Of a stretch of DNA of 64,000 bases, positions 46,292 to 55,188 are shown piece after piece. Each line of letters starts with the position of its first letter. Position 1 is the first letter of the stretch. This DNA is from Alteribacter keqinensis. GTDB taxonomy: Bacteria > Bacillota > Bacilli > Bacillales > Salisediminibacteriaceae. Location of the stretch: contig NZ_RHIB01000001.1 of assembly GCF_003710255.1 (NCBI RefSeq), forward strand, positions 930,001 to 994,000, in the 5' to 3' direction. The notes below the pieces were generated by a model. That model was not told the DNA's origin and did no database searches. It saw only the letters and a program-made list of their open reading frames with translations. The position numbers were made by a program, and so were the translations under genes.

Positions 46292-47068
46292 TTGGGACAT
46301 AAACTCAGCGAATGTTTGTCGCTCGATGTTATTATTCAGGCGATGGATTACACCAGAGCAGGTGTTATTATTACAGACCCGGATTTGGATGATAATCCGA
46401 TTGTATATTCCAACAAATCTTTCGGCGCCATTACAGGATATGATCCGGAAGAATATCTCGGTAAAAACTGCAGATTTTTGCAGGGGGGAGGGACCTCATC
46501 AGAAGCCATAAAGGATATAAAGAATGGGCTTATGAATAAAAGACCGGTTTCCGTAACACTTAAGAACTACCGTAAAAGCGGGGAAGCCTTCTGGAATGAA
46601 CTCCACATTGATCCGGTCTATGTAAAAGAAGAAGAGAAGTATTATTTTATAGGTGTTCAAAAAGATATTTCCGAGTTAAAAGATTCGCAGGCTAAAATAA
46701 AAGGGTATCTTGAAGAGGTGTCGAGGCTCTCCACACCTATCGTTCCAATTGAGGACGGGGTCTCGGTACTGCCGTTAATCGGAAATGTAGATGAAGAAAG
46801 ACTCGAAATTATCCTTCAAAATATTACTGCGGCTGTGTCGGCAACGAAAGACCATACGCTTATCCTGGACCTGTCGGGACTGAGCGATATTAACGAGCAT
46901 GTGACCAGAGGCATATTCAACTTGAACGAGCTTCTGAGACTTTTAGGTACCCGTTTAATTATTACCGGTATTTCAACCAGACTTGCTATTAAAGCAACAC
47001 ACCTACAGATAGATTTATCTGAGATCTCAACCTTTTCCACCGTAAAAGAAGCCATTACGTCAAAATGA
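46292..47068 (+). CDS. ytvA: LOV-STAS blue-light photoreceptor, YtvA-like
   Basis: The protein has 258 residues from a TTG start that follows GGAGGATAAG, a far better site than the upstream ATG at 46262. The LOV (PAS) domain holds the flavin-adduct motif GKNCRFLQGG (photoactive Cys60), plus TDPDLDDNPIVYSN and FWNELHIDPV. A helical linker leads to a C-terminal STAS domain (LDLSGLSDINEHVTRGIFNL). B. subtilis YtvA binds FMN, senses blue light and feeds the stressosome that activates sigma-B. The same role is likely here. It is divergent from pepF and monocistronic. Confidence 0.94.
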   Translation: MGHKLSECLSLDVIIQAMDYTRAGVIITDPDLDDNPIVYSNKSFGAITGYDPEEYLGKNCRFLQGGGTSSEAIKDIKNGLMNKRPVSVTLKNYRKSGEAFWNELHIDPVYVKEEEKYYFIGVQKDISELKDSQAKIKGYLEEVSRLSTPIVPIEDGVSVLPLIGNVDEERLEIILQNITAAVSATKDHTLILDLSGLSDINEHVTRGIFNLNELLRLLGTRLIITGISTRLAIKATHLQIDLSEISTFSTVKEAITSK

Positions 47069-47084
47069 AAATTCTAACTCAAAA

Positions 47085-47125
47085 GGGACATCTGCCTTGT
47101 TTTGCGGCAAATGTCCCATTTTTAT
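47085..47125 (+). terminator. Terminator after ytvA
   Basis: GGGACAT..GCC pairs with GGC..ATGTCCC, followed by ATTTTTATTT. Confidence 0.85.
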
Positions 47126-47159
47126 TTGATTTCCAACGGTACGGAAAGGAGAAATTGTA

Positions 47160-47224
47160 TTGACACCCATTTGTGAACTGTCATATACTAATGAAAGTAA
47201 TCCCGAGTAAGGTGATAAGGATTA
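47160..47224 (+). promoter_or_regulatory. Sigma-A promoter and 27-bp dyad before the ABC importer
   Basis: TTGACA (47160-47165) and TATACT (47184-47189) are 18 nt apart. From 47198 a 27-nt element begins TAATCC and ends GGATTA (perfect inverted ends), starting at about +2. The position suits a repressor that blocks initiation or elongation. Confidence 0.6.
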
Positions 47225-47249
47225 ATTGTTTTGTCCAGGAGGTTTAGTA

Positions 47250-48098
47250 ATGGAGCGAGTAATGATTAAGAATGTAGAGAAAACATTCGTCTCTGATGAT
47301 AAGGAAAAAAAGTCATTTACCGTTTTCGATGATATATCGCTTGATGTGAGTCCGGGTGAGTTTGTATCTCTTCTCGGCCCGTCGGGATGCGGTAAGTCCA
47401 CGCTGTTAAATATTGTTGCCGGGCTGGACCGGGCGACAAACGGCGAAGTGAAAGTGGGTGACACGAATGTCACAGGGCCTGGATCGGACAGAGGGGTTGT
47501 GTTTCAGGAAGCAGCGTTAATGCCCTGGCTGAATGTTATTGACAACGTAAAGTTTGCACTTAGGAAAAAAATGAATAAAGAAGATGCTCATAAAGAAGCG
47601 GAGAAATATTTAAAACTTGTTCACCTGAGTAAATTCATGGACGCTTTTCCCCATGAATTATCAGGCGGAATGAAACAACGTGTTGCAATAGCCAGAGCTT
47701 TGGCAATGAATCCGAAAATTCTGCTGATGGATGAACCATTCGGAGCTCTTGATGAACAGACACGATCCATGCTTCATAAAGAAGTCCAGTTCATCTGGGA
47801 AGAAACGAAAAAAACGATTCTTTTTGTTACTCATAATATCAGAGAAGCGATCCTCTTATCAGATCGTATTGTCTTAATGGGTACACGTCCGGGGGGGATC
47901 AGGAAAGTTTATCCTGTGGATCTGCCCAGACCAAGGACACCTGCTTCAGAAGAATTTATTAAGCTTGAACAAGATATCATGTCCATTTTGGGCGGTGAAA
48001 TAGAGAAAGTGATGAGGGAGGAAATGGGAGATGACTTCAACAGCCAGAAGGCTTCTCTTCTTTACGGCACTAATCGTAATATGGGAGATCATATTTAG
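47250..48098 (+). CDS. ABC transporter ATP-binding protein (nitrate/sulfonate/taurine type)
   Basis: The 282-residue ATPase has GPSGCGKST, the Q-loop VFQEAALMPW, the signature LSGGMKQRVAIARAL, Walker B LLMDEPFGALD and the switch His in FVTHNIREA. It powers the importer made by the next two genes. The N-terminal VMIKNVEKTF and ADP-loop sequence resemble SsuB/TauB/NrtD proteins. The start at 47250 follows AGGAGG at 7 nt. The permease gene overlaps its 3' end by 68 nt. Confidence 0.93.
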   Translation: MERVMIKNVEKTFVSDDKEKKSFTVFDDISLDVSPGEFVSLLGPSGCGKSTLLNIVAGLDRATNGEVKVGDTNVTGPGSDRGVVFQEAALMPWLNVIDNVKFALRKKMNKEDAHKEAEKYLKLVHLSKFMDAFPHELSGGMKQRVAIARALAMNPKILLMDEPFGALDEQTRSMLHKEVQFIWEETKKTILFVTHNIREAILLSDRIVLMGTRPGGIRKVYPVDLPRPRTPASEEFIKLEQDIMSILGGEIEKVMREEMGDDFNSQKASLLYGTNRNMGDHI

Positions 48099-48807
48099 AG
48101 TTAATTTACAGACGAATTTTTGGGCCACAACATTATTTCCGTCTCCTATTGGAGCTGTCGAGCAATTATACCGTGGTTTTTTTGAAACAGGAATTTTACG
48201 TGTAGCCCTTCTTGAGAGTATGCAGCGAATTTCATTAGGGTTTGTTTTGGCCGTTATTATCGGCGGAGTTCTCGGTGTCCTTCTTGCTACATCTAAACTG
48301 GCAGACGAAACACTGGGTTCCCTTGTTATTGCACTACAGCCAGTTCCTAGTATTGTATGGCTTCCAATTGCCCTTATGATGTTCCAGGGTGGCGGAGGAG
48401 CGATTCTGTTCGTTGTCGTTCTTGGTGGTACTTGGGCGATGACTCTCAATATGAGAATGGGTATTAAAAATGTCCAGCCCATATTGATAAGAGCAGCCAG
48501 AACAATGGGGTACAAAAAGACAGAACTCGTCTGGAAAGTCATGTTGCCTGCATCCATTCCATCAGCATTGACCGGTGCACGTCTCGCCTGGGCATTCGGA
48601 TGGCGGGCGTTGATGGCGGCAGAACTGATTGGTCGGGGAGGTCTCGGCAGAACACTGATGGATGCCCGTGATTTTTACAATATGGATTTGGTGGTAGCCA
48701 TTATGTTTATTATTTCTGCGATCGGCTTGACGGTAGAGTACTTTATCTTTAGTAAGGTAGAAAAACGAGTATTATCACGCTGGGGTCTGAATACAAGTAA
48801 TTCGTAA
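48031..48807 (+). CDS. ABC transporter permease (SsuC/TauC type)
   Basis: The 258-residue protein has about six membrane helices. The coupling motif is the EAA loop, ARTMGYKKTELVWKVMLPASIPSALTGARLAWAFGWRALM split over two helices, and FPSPIGAVEQL near the start is typical of sulfonate/nitrate importers. It pairs with the ATPase upstream, whose gene it overlaps by 68 nt. The overlap suggests translational coupling. The ATG follows GGAAATGGGAG. Confidence 0.93.
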   Translation: MTSTARRLLFFTALIVIWEIIFRVNLQTNFWATTLFPSPIGAVEQLYRGFFETGILRVALLESMQRISLGFVLAVIIGGVLGVLLATSKLADETLGSLVIALQPVPSIVWLPIALMMFQGGGGAILFVVVLGGTWAMTLNMRMGIKNVQPILIRAARTMGYKKTELVWKVMLPASIPSALTGARLAWAFGWRALMAAELIGRGGLGRTLMDARDFYNMDLVVAIMFIISAIGLTVEYFIFSKVEKRVLSRWGLNTSNS

Positions 48808-48825
48808 AAAAGAAGGGGGATTCAA

Positions 48826-49821
48826 ATGAAAAAAATTCTGGGTTTGGCAAGTGTGGGAGCATTGATGCTCCTTGCAGCGTGTGGCACAGGCGGAAGTTCA
48901 TCTTCAGATGAGGTCAATATCGGGTATTTCCCGAACCTCGATCATGCTGCGGCAATTGTGGGTATGGAAAAAGGGTATTTTGAAGAAGAAATGACAGAAA
49001 GTGACGTAGATTTTGTGAATTTTCCAAACGGAAATGACTTTATCGATGCTTTGAGTACAGGAAACATTGATATGGGGTATGTCGGTCCGGGGCCGGCTAT
49101 TAACTATTTCCTTCAAGGTGGAGACGTTGTGGTTATTGGAGCTGCAGCGAACGGAGCTACACTGATTGTGTCAAGGGAAGACTCCGGTATTCACACTTTG
49201 GAAGACCTTGATGGTCATTCCTTTTGCACACCGGGGAACGGATGTACACATAATGTCCAGCTCGAAATTATGCTTGAAGGCATCGGACTGAAATCAAATC
49301 GGCTGGGCGGAACCGTTGAACATCAGTCACGGGTGGCACCTGCCAATATGGTTGCCATGTTTGAGCAAGGTGACATTGATGCAGCAGCAGCTCCCGAACC
49401 TTGGGGTACGCTTCTCGTTGAAGAACACAACGCGAATGTTGTTGTAGAGTGGGATGAAGTATTCTTAGGTCAGGAACTGGCGAGTGTAGTCATTGTAACC
49501 ACGAATGACTTTCTGGAAAATAATCCTGAAGCAGTAGAGCAGGCATTGCGCGCACATAAACGCGCTGTGGACTATACTGAGGAAAATACTGAAGATACGT
49601 TGAAAACAATCAACGATTCTCTATATAACCTTACTCAGACAAGACTTCCTGAAACAGTACTTGAAAATGCATGGGAGCGTATGGTGGTAACAACAGAAAC
49701 CCATGCGGATGCACTTCAGTACTGGGCTACAGCTTCCTATGAACTCAATTTCATTGAGGATGAGCCTGATCTTGACGGGTTTGTCGACACATCCATTCTT
49801 GACCGTATTACAGAAGAATAG
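48826..49821 (+). CDS. ABC transporter substrate-binding lipoprotein (SsuA/TauA/NrtA-like)
   Basis: The 331-residue lipoprotein has a lipobox LLAACG with Cys19 as the acylated residue, then a Gly/Ser linker. The mature part has the NMT1/SsuA-like pattern: IGYFPNLDHAAAIVGMEKGYFEE, ALSTGNIDMGYVGPGPAINYF and AAAAPEPWG. It should bind a nitrate-, taurine- or sulfonate-like anion. The unusual CTPGNGC segment (two Cys five apart) could form a disulfide or shape the pocket. It is the last gene of the three-gene operon. Confidence 0.92.
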   Translation: MKKILGLASVGALMLLAACGTGGSSSSDEVNIGYFPNLDHAAAIVGMEKGYFEEEMTESDVDFVNFPNGNDFIDALSTGNIDMGYVGPGPAINYFLQGGDVVVIGAAANGATLIVSREDSGIHTLEDLDGHSFCTPGNGCTHNVQLEIMLEGIGLKSNRLGGTVEHQSRVAPANMVAMFEQGDIDAAAAPEPWGTLLVEEHNANVVVEWDEVFLGQELASVVIVTTNDFLENNPEAVEQALRAHKRAVDYTEENTEDTLKTINDSLYNLTQTRLPETVLENAWERMVVTTETHADALQYWATASYELNFIEDEPDLDGFVDTSILDRITEE

Positions 49822-49822
49822 A

Positions 49823-49855
49823 AACAAAAGCCGTCCAAAAGGGCGGCTTTTGTTG
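49823..49855 (+). terminator. Terminator of the ABC importer operon
   Basis: AACAAAAGCCGTCC pairs with GGGCGGCTTTTGTT across AAAA. Confidence 0.9.
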
Positions 49856-49861
49856 AATGGG

Positions 49862-50480
49862 CTGCCCTGAAAATACAATTTGGGGGATTTCATTCTCAGC
49901 ATCTTACCGATGTTCTCAGCTTCGTTAAACGGAATACGCTACCTTTCCGCGACTTGCGCCGAGCCTCCTCATTGAGAGGGAAGCTACTCAAACACTTTAG
50001 GGCTCTGATTGCAACTTGAAGTGGGTTTTGATTTTTTCATGTGCTAAAGGTCATTGTGGTTATAAAAGAATGTTGATTGGAGCGAATTCCGTGGAGACCC
50101 GGTCAAGCACAAGACTTGCTTCATGAATAAGCCTCGAGTTGCTTCGCCGCATATTTCTTCAGAGCCTGGCTGGCAGAGAGGAAGGAGCAGCATGCTGAAG
50201 ATCGAGCCGCCCGCGGAAAGTGCAATGAGCGTAGATTAACACCTAACTTTTCCGAGCCTATTTAAAAGAAGATGGGGCGGCATTATTATCGGGCTTTGAC
50301 TTTTTCAGTGCCCTCAAGATGTAAGATCTCGCCTGTCTCGCACTTCGGCGGGAGTCTAGCTTGTTCCATTCAACTCCAAAGCGTTGCGAACTGGAGGATA
50401 TAAAATACCATGCCGAAAACAGAGCGCATGTCTATTTTCATGTTCCGTGGCAGGAATAAGCTAGCATGGGTGACTGTGTC
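49862..50480. repeat. Dispersed repeat family A, copy 2, interrupted by another repeat
   Basis: The left end (CTGAAAATACAATTTGGGG, then CTTCGTTAAACGGAATACG and ACTTGCGCCGAGCCTCC) and the right end (TCTCGCACTTCGGCGGGAGTC, CGCATGTCTATTTTCATG and GCTAGCATGGG) correspond to copy 1 at 5106-5385. A block of about 300 nt with no counterpart in copy 1 separates them. The rest of the gap to 50797 holds no supported gene. Confidence 0.55.
50060..50255. repeat. GC-rich repeat inside family A copy 2
   Basis: The block starts AATGTTGATTGGAGCGAAT, contains GTGGAGACC and ends GCCCGCGGAAAGTGCAATGA then TTAACACC. These features are shared with the GC-rich repeat type at 42293-42540 and with a 35-nt remnant at 44231-44265 (GTTGATGGGAGCG ... 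TTCAACACC). Confidence 0.45.
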
Positions 50481-50797
50481 AAAGATCGAGGTTAAGTGAT
50501 AAAATTTGTGAAGTGTCGCGATTTCTGGGCACTGCTTCGGGAGAATTGCAGGCCAGAGAGACCGGACATGTGCCGGGGTGGCTCCCGAACCGCACGAGGA
50601 AATAAAGCAGAAGTCAATACCGGAAATTTAAAAGCGTTCAATAAAATATTAAAAAATAACCAAAGAAACCCCTATAAAAATTGACAGTTTATTCTGACAT
50701 TAAACGACTGTTTAAATAGTGTTGCGTGGGCGACTCTTTATCTTTCCTGTGTTAAACTGATACAGTGATAATTAAATGAAGATATCAGGTGATGTTT

Positions 50798-51340
50798 ATG
50801 ACTAGACGAGTTGAAGTGGCAACCTTTGCCGGAGGCTGTTTCTGGTGCATGGTGAAACCATTTGATGAGCTGCCGGGAATTATTGAGGTTCGATCAGGAT
50901 ATACCGGAGGACATGTTAAAAACCCTTCATACAAAGAAGTAAAACAAGGGGATACAGGTCATTTCGAAGCTGTAAAAATAACGTATGATCCATCTCTGTT
51001 TTCCTATGAGAGCCTTCTGGAATTATACTGGCCTCAAATAGATCCCACTGATGCAGAAGGGCAGTTTATTGACCGGGGACCTCAGTATAGAACGGCTATT
51101 TTTTATCATTCCTATGAACAAAAAACAGCTGCAGAAAAATCAAAGCAGCGAGTCGAAGAAAACGGACCGTTTAATAAACCTGTTGTAACAGAGATATTAC
51201 CGGCCGAGGTTTTTTATCCTGCAGAAGAAATGCATCAGAAGTTTTATAAAAAAAACCCTGATAGATATAAACAGGAACGTGTTAATTCAGGCAGGGATGC
51301 TTTTATTAATAAGCATTGGAAGTCACCCGGTTTTATTTAA
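50798..51340 (+). CDS. msrA: Peptide-methionine (S)-S-oxide reductase MsrA
   Basis: The 180-residue enzyme reduces the S epimer of methionine sulfoxide. The catalytic motif GGCFWCM is at the start (Cys14 nucleophile), followed by SGYTGGHVKNPSYKEV, HFEAVKITYDP and DPTDAEGQFIDRGPQYRTAIF. It is of normal length for stand-alone MsrA. The start at 50798 follows CAGGTGAT; a GTG three codons earlier is possible. A sequence GTTTAA-N12-GGGCGA (50710-50733) resembles a sigma-B promoter, which would fit, but I did not confirm it. YdaG follows after 50 nt. Confidence 0.95.
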   Translation: MTRRVEVATFAGGCFWCMVKPFDELPGIIEVRSGYTGGHVKNPSYKEVKQGDTGHFEAVKITYDPSLFSYESLLELYWPQIDPTDAEGQFIDRGPQYRTAIFYHSYEQKTAAEKSKQRVEENGPFNKPVVTEILPAEVFYPAEEMHQKFYKKNPDRYKQERVNSGRDAFINKHWKSPGFI

Positions 51341-51390
51341 CACCAATTGAGGAATAGTAAGGATATCTTTCTCAAGGAGTGGTGACAGTT

Positions 51391-51813
51391 ATGAATGAAC
51401 ATGCGCTTAAGGACAGAATTATTTCTCTGCTTGACTCCCATAAAGTAGGCACACTGGCTACAGTGAGAAATAACCGGCCGAATTCCAGGTATATGACCTT
51501 TTTTAATGACGGTTTAATGCTTTATACACCAACGAATAAAGAAACACACAAGGCAGAGGATATCCGGGAAAACCCTTACGTTCATATTCTCTTAGGCTAT
51601 GAAGGAGAAGGTTATGAAGACCCTTATCTTGAAATCGAGGGAAAAGTGGAAATTAAAGATGATAATGAGATGAAAGAAAAAGTCTGGAGTGACCGTATGT
51701 CAAAATGGTTTGACGGCCCCCGTGATCCGGAATTTGTATTGTTGCAGGTTACGCCTTCCGCAATCCGTCTGATGAATGACGGAGAAGAAACACCAGATAC
51801 ACTTGAACTATAA
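51391..51813 (+). CDS. ydaG: Pyridoxamine-5'-phosphate-oxidase-fold general stress protein, YdaG-like
   Basis: The 140-residue protein has the split-barrel flavin fold seen in VGTLATVRNNRPNSRYMTFF, LMLYTPTNKETHKAEDI, NPYVHILLGYEGEGYEDPYLEIEG and WFDGPRDPEFVLLQ. It resembles B. subtilis YdaG, a sigma-B-dependent general stress protein of unknown activity. The start at 51391 has AAGGAG 11 nt upstream, somewhat long; two GTG codons lie between. It follows msrA closely and ends at a terminator, so the two may be co-transcribed. Confidence 0.88.
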   Translation: MNEHALKDRIISLLDSHKVGTLATVRNNRPNSRYMTFFNDGLMLYTPTNKETHKAEDIRENPYVHILLGYEGEGYEDPYLEIEGKVEIKDDNEMKEKVWSDRMSKWFDGPRDPEFVLLQVTPSAIRLMNDGEETPDTLEL

Positions 51814-51822
51814 TTTAATTTG

Positions 51823-51862
51823 GAAGCCGCCCGTAAGGTAAACCCCTTTCGGGCGGTTTTTC
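51823..51862 (+). terminator. Terminator after ydaG
   Basis: GAAGCCGCCCG pairs with CGGGCGGTTTTTC across a loop, ending in T. Confidence 0.9.
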
Positions 51863-52021
51863 TAGTGTGACTGGGACGCCGGCACAGGTTTGTTATGGAA
51901 ATCAGCATCTAATCTAATCAGTTAAAAATATTTAAAAATTGTGAACATATTGTTTTTACACAGGAAGAAGCCTCCCTGTTATGGAAGATGGAATTATCTG
52001 AAGTGAGCAGGAGGAATGAAG

Positions 52022-52375
52022 ATGAAAGACTGGTTTGGTGACATTTATAAGAAACATGAAAAAGCCGGCGACTTCGACCATCTCGAAGGTAAAGGAAAAC
52101 CGCTGAAACGGGAGCTGCTTGAGGGGGATGTGCTTGACCGCACGATTAAGGCAGCAAATTTTGTGCCTGAATGGGTGCAGAAAAGAAAAGAAGTGGTCAC
52201 TGAGATGGAAAAGGTGATTCGCCTGAAAGAACATATGGATGAAGAGGTATTCGAGGAGAGGGTTGAGACCATTAATGGTCTTATTAGAAAATACAACCAG
52301 AAATGCCCGCCTGTTATGCAAAGAGGGCTTGTCAGTCCCGGTAATCTGGAAGAGCGGTACGAAAGCTGGCTTTAA
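52022..52375 (+). CDS. DUF1992 (DnaJ-homologue subfamily C member 28-like) protein
   Basis: The 117-residue protein matches the DUF1992 pattern: AGDFDHLEGKGKPL, the hallmark glycine/lysine loop, then PEWVQKRKEV and VEKYN-like INGLIRKYNQKCPP. Members are small helical proteins of unknown role, unrelated in detail to the J-domain itself. The start at 52022 follows AGGAGG at 7 nt. It lies 53 nt before an M3 peptidase gene; a shared transcript is possible but the gap has a TTGACA-like sequence. Confidence 0.85.
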   Translation: MKDWFGDIYKKHEKAGDFDHLEGKGKPLKRELLEGDVLDRTIKAANFVPEWVQKRKEVVTEMEKVIRLKEHMDEEVFEERVETINGLIRKYNQKCPPVMQRGLVSPGNLEERYESWL

Positions 52376-52428
52376 TTTCAGAATTGACAGACATTCTGGT
52401 ATAATCAGGAAGGTGGGAGGAAGATAAT

Positions 52429-54120
52429 ATGATGAAATATTACGTTGAAAAGTATGATTTTAAGCAGGCAGATAAGGTTGAGCACCAGCTCAGGAAGCTT
52501 CTTGAACGTCCTGTAACGTCAGTTGAGGACCTTGAGAAATGGCTGGTGGATCAAACTGAAGTTTATGACGCTATTGAAGAAGCCCTGTCCGGTCATTACA
52601 TTGATTTTCAGTGTTACAGTCATTCTGAAAAGGCCAAAGAGGCATTTGAATATGATCAGAAATACATAGAACCCATGGTGAAGAGATATGAAGCTCTTCT
52701 TGATAACAAATTCTTTAAAAATGAGTACAAGTCATTGCTGGACACTGATGTATACGGGGAATTTATTAAAAGTAAAGAAAATGCAAAAGCCATCTTCCGG
52801 GATGAAAACGTAGATCTGGAAATTGAGGAAGACCGTCTTGCGACACGTTATTTTGAAATTACCGGCAGTCTGACCGTTGACTGGGATGGGGATGAACTTA
52901 CACTGAGCCAGGCAAAGGTTCATCTGAAAAGTTCTGACCGCGAGACACGTAAAAAAGCAGCGACGTTGATCATGGAAGCTGTTTTATCAGAAGAGGCCGA
53001 GCTTCAATTGATCATGGATGACCTGATCAAACTGCGTCAGAAAAAAGCTGAAAATGCAGGCCTTTCAAATTATCGTGACTACATGTTCAAAAAATATGAA
53101 AGATTCGATTATACGCCAAAAGATTGTAAAGCATTAATGGAGAGTGTCAGGAAGCACGCACGTCCTATTCAGGATCACCTGTTAAATGAACAAAAAGGTG
53201 ATCTGGGTGTAGATTCTCTGCGTTTCTGGGATCTTCAGGGAGTTCCGAATGGGCAGACACCACTCAAACCTTATGAAACAAGAAATGAGCTTGTAGAGGG
53301 GACAAAGGAAATGCTCAATACGCTGAACCCGCGGTTTGGGGAGCTCCTGAGCAGGATGGATGAGCGGGGAATGCTTGATTTGTCTGCTAGAAAAGGGAAG
53401 GCACCGGGTGGCTTCTGCACTACACTTCCTGTTTCTGATCTGTCGTTTATTTTTATGAACGAAGCCAGACATCAGGACGACCTGGTAACACTTATCCACG
53501 AGATGGGACACTGTATTCATAATGATTATAAAAAAGATCTCCCTGTCGGGTTGTACCGCGATACACCGAGTGAGTCCGCTGAACTTGCGAGTATGACCAT
53601 GGAGCTGTTCACGATGGATCAGTGGGATCGCTTTTATAAAAACGAAGAGGATCTCAAACGGGCCAAAAAAGAGCAGTTCAGCAGCATCATTGATCTGTTG
53701 ACACAGGGAATGGTTGTAGATCAGTTCCAGCACTGGCTTTATGAAAACCCTGAGCACACGAAAGAGGAGCGGAACAGTTATTTTGAGAACCTTTCAAACG
53801 AACTGTCCCTTGGAGCAGTTGACTGGACAGGGGTGAGAGACTGGCACCGGAACAAATGGCTGTTTGTCCTTCATATTTTTGAGGTTCCGTTTTATTACAT
53901 CGAATACGTAATAGCCCAACTGGGTGCTGTTCAAATGTATATGCAGTACAAAGAAGATCCGGAAACGGCACTTGCCAATTACGAACGGGCTCTTAAACTG
54001 GGCAGGTCAAAGCCTCTGCCTGAGGTATATAAAGCCGCAGGTATTTCATTTGAGTTTTCCGATAATACAGTGAAAAATGCGGTTTCATTTATAAAAAAAG
54101 AGCTGGAGGAACTTAAGTAA
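52429..54120 (+). CDS. M3-family oligoendopeptidase (shorter type)
   Basis: The 563-residue zinc peptidase carries HEMGH (His357-Glu358-His361) in TLIHEMGHCIHND and the third ligand Glu in the SESAELASMTMELF helix. It is a different subgroup from PepF at 44301-46115: shorter, with no recognisable N-terminal match, and with the family block GKAPGGFCTTLP. It should hydrolyse short peptides in the cytosol. The start follows GGGAGG, with a second ATG directly after. It is followed by a stem-loop that may also serve the convergent LysM gene. Confidence 0.92.
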   Translation: MMKYYVEKYDFKQADKVEHQLRKLLERPVTSVEDLEKWLVDQTEVYDAIEEALSGHYIDFQCYSHSEKAKEAFEYDQKYIEPMVKRYEALLDNKFFKNEYKSLLDTDVYGEFIKSKENAKAIFRDENVDLEIEEDRLATRYFEITGSLTVDWDGDELTLSQAKVHLKSSDRETRKKAATLIMEAVLSEEAELQLIMDDLIKLRQKKAENAGLSNYRDYMFKKYERFDYTPKDCKALMESVRKHARPIQDHLLNEQKGDLGVDSLRFWDLQGVPNGQTPLKPYETRNELVEGTKEMLNTLNPRFGELLSRMDERGMLDLSARKGKAPGGFCTTLPVSDLSFIFMNEARHQDDLVTLIHEMGHCIHNDYKKDLPVGLYRDTPSESAELASMTMELFTMDQWDRFYKNEEDLKRAKKEQFSSIIDLLTQGMVVDQFQHWLYENPEHTKEERNSYFENLSNELSLGAVDWTGVRDWHRNKWLFVLHIFEVPFYYIEYVIAQLGAVQMYMQYKEDPETALANYERALKLGRSKPLPEVYKAAGISFEFSDNTVKNAVSFIKKELEELK

Positions 54121-54167
54121 GAAGGAGTTTCCCCTATCTGAGAGACAGAATAAAGCAGAATTAAAAC

Positions 54168-54214
54168 GAGGGCGGCTCTTAAGGCGGGATTATACACCTT
54201 AGGAGCCGTCCTCT
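54168..54214. terminator. Stem-loop between the M3 peptidase and LysM genes
   Basis: GAGGGCGGCTCTTAAGG pairs with CCTTAGGAGCCGTCCTC. The T run is poor on the plus strand and modest on the minus strand (GTTTTAATT). Confidence 0.65.
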
Positions 54215-54245
54215 CTATGGAAATGATGTTGTCAAAAAGATTTGA

Positions 54246-55049
54246 CTAAAATGAGACTTTTAATTTGACCAGGTCCTGAACAGATCCGTCTTCGGCACTT
54301 CTTGTGTATACCCAGAGAGTTCCGGTATCTGAAGTAGGCAGGTTGTCAAAAGGAACACTCGCTACGAAAGAACCATATGCGGGCCCTGCGAGTGCAGCCG
54401 TTGTAAAACGCTCGCCGGAAACCGTTTTGTCATTCTGGTCTACAAGCCGATAAAGGACATTGGCTTCAAATGCCCTGGCGAGACCGCTGATAATACCGCC
54501 GTCATTAAACGGGGCCCCGGGCCTTGGTTCAAAAACGACAATATTTCCGGATGTAGGTAACGGGATGATCAGGAAGGTTCCTTCATAGATCAGGTCAGGT
54601 GAGATTCCGGTGCGAAACTGATTGGCAGTCAGAACTTTTTGCAGAGAAACACCAAGGGAGTGAGAAATAGTAAATAGGGAGTCGCCCTCCTCAATTACAT
54701 AGATAACTGCGGGAATGGATACTTGCTGATAAGGATAAATGAAATCCGGGTTTTGAATGGTATCATTCATACCGGCAATAAGATCAGGAGTTGTTCCAAA
54801 TCTTTTGCTGATGGCCCCAAGAGTCTCTCCCTCTGAAACGGTATAAAGGGTCACGGTCCGGTCGGGATAGCGTTTTGGAATGATGAGTTTTTCACCCGGG
54901 AAGATTGTGTATTGTTCTGTGAATGGAGGGTATAGAGCGTTGGCTTTAATGATATCCTCCACATCACTTTCGTACCGTAATGCCAGGGAGTAAAGGGTAT
55001 CACCAGCCTGTACTGTATGAATACTGTGCGTTCCATTAAGAATAGCCAT
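54246..55049 (-). CDS. Triple-LysM protein with C-terminal Gmad2-like domain
   Basis: The 267-residue protein has three LysM repeats: HTVQAGDTLYSLALRYE (about 11-58), YTVSEGETLGAISKRFG (about 69-112) and YVIEEGDSLFTISHSLG (about 116-162). A C-terminal beta-rich domain follows (about 168-267). It resembles the Gmad2/immunoglobulin-like domain of spore-germination proteins. No signal peptide is visible, as in several LysM spore-coat or cortex proteins, so a spore role is a reasonable guess. The ATG follows GGAGGTG. It is convergent with the M3 peptidase gene and divergent from ohr. Confidence 0.82.
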   Translation of the reverse strand: MAILNGTHSIHTVQAGDTLYSLALRYESDVEDIIKANALYPPFTEQYTIFPGEKLIIPKRYPDRTVTLYTVSEGETLGAISKRFGTTPDLIAGMNDTIQNPDFIYPYQQVSIPAVIYVIEEGDSLFTISHSLGVSLQKVLTANQFRTGISPDLIYEGTFLIIPLPTSGNIVVFEPRPGAPFNDGGIISGLARAFEANVLYRLVDQNDKTVSGERFTTAALAGPAYGSFVASVPFDNLPTSDTGTLWVYTRSAEDGSVQDLVKLKVSF

Positions 55050-55188
55050 AAAAAAACACCTCCTGCTCTGTCATAATGATATGTTTCACAGCTTGTAAAA
55101 AGACACTTCTTTATGAAAAGTGGTTTAAAATCCCATGAAAAAGTAAAGATATACCTTGTGGACAATTATTAGAAGGAGTGGATTTCAT

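Noticed and set aside
50496-50684. Open frame of 62 codons after repeat copy 2
   Set aside because: It starts inside repeat-derived sequence, has no ribosome site and its translation is low in plausible protein features.
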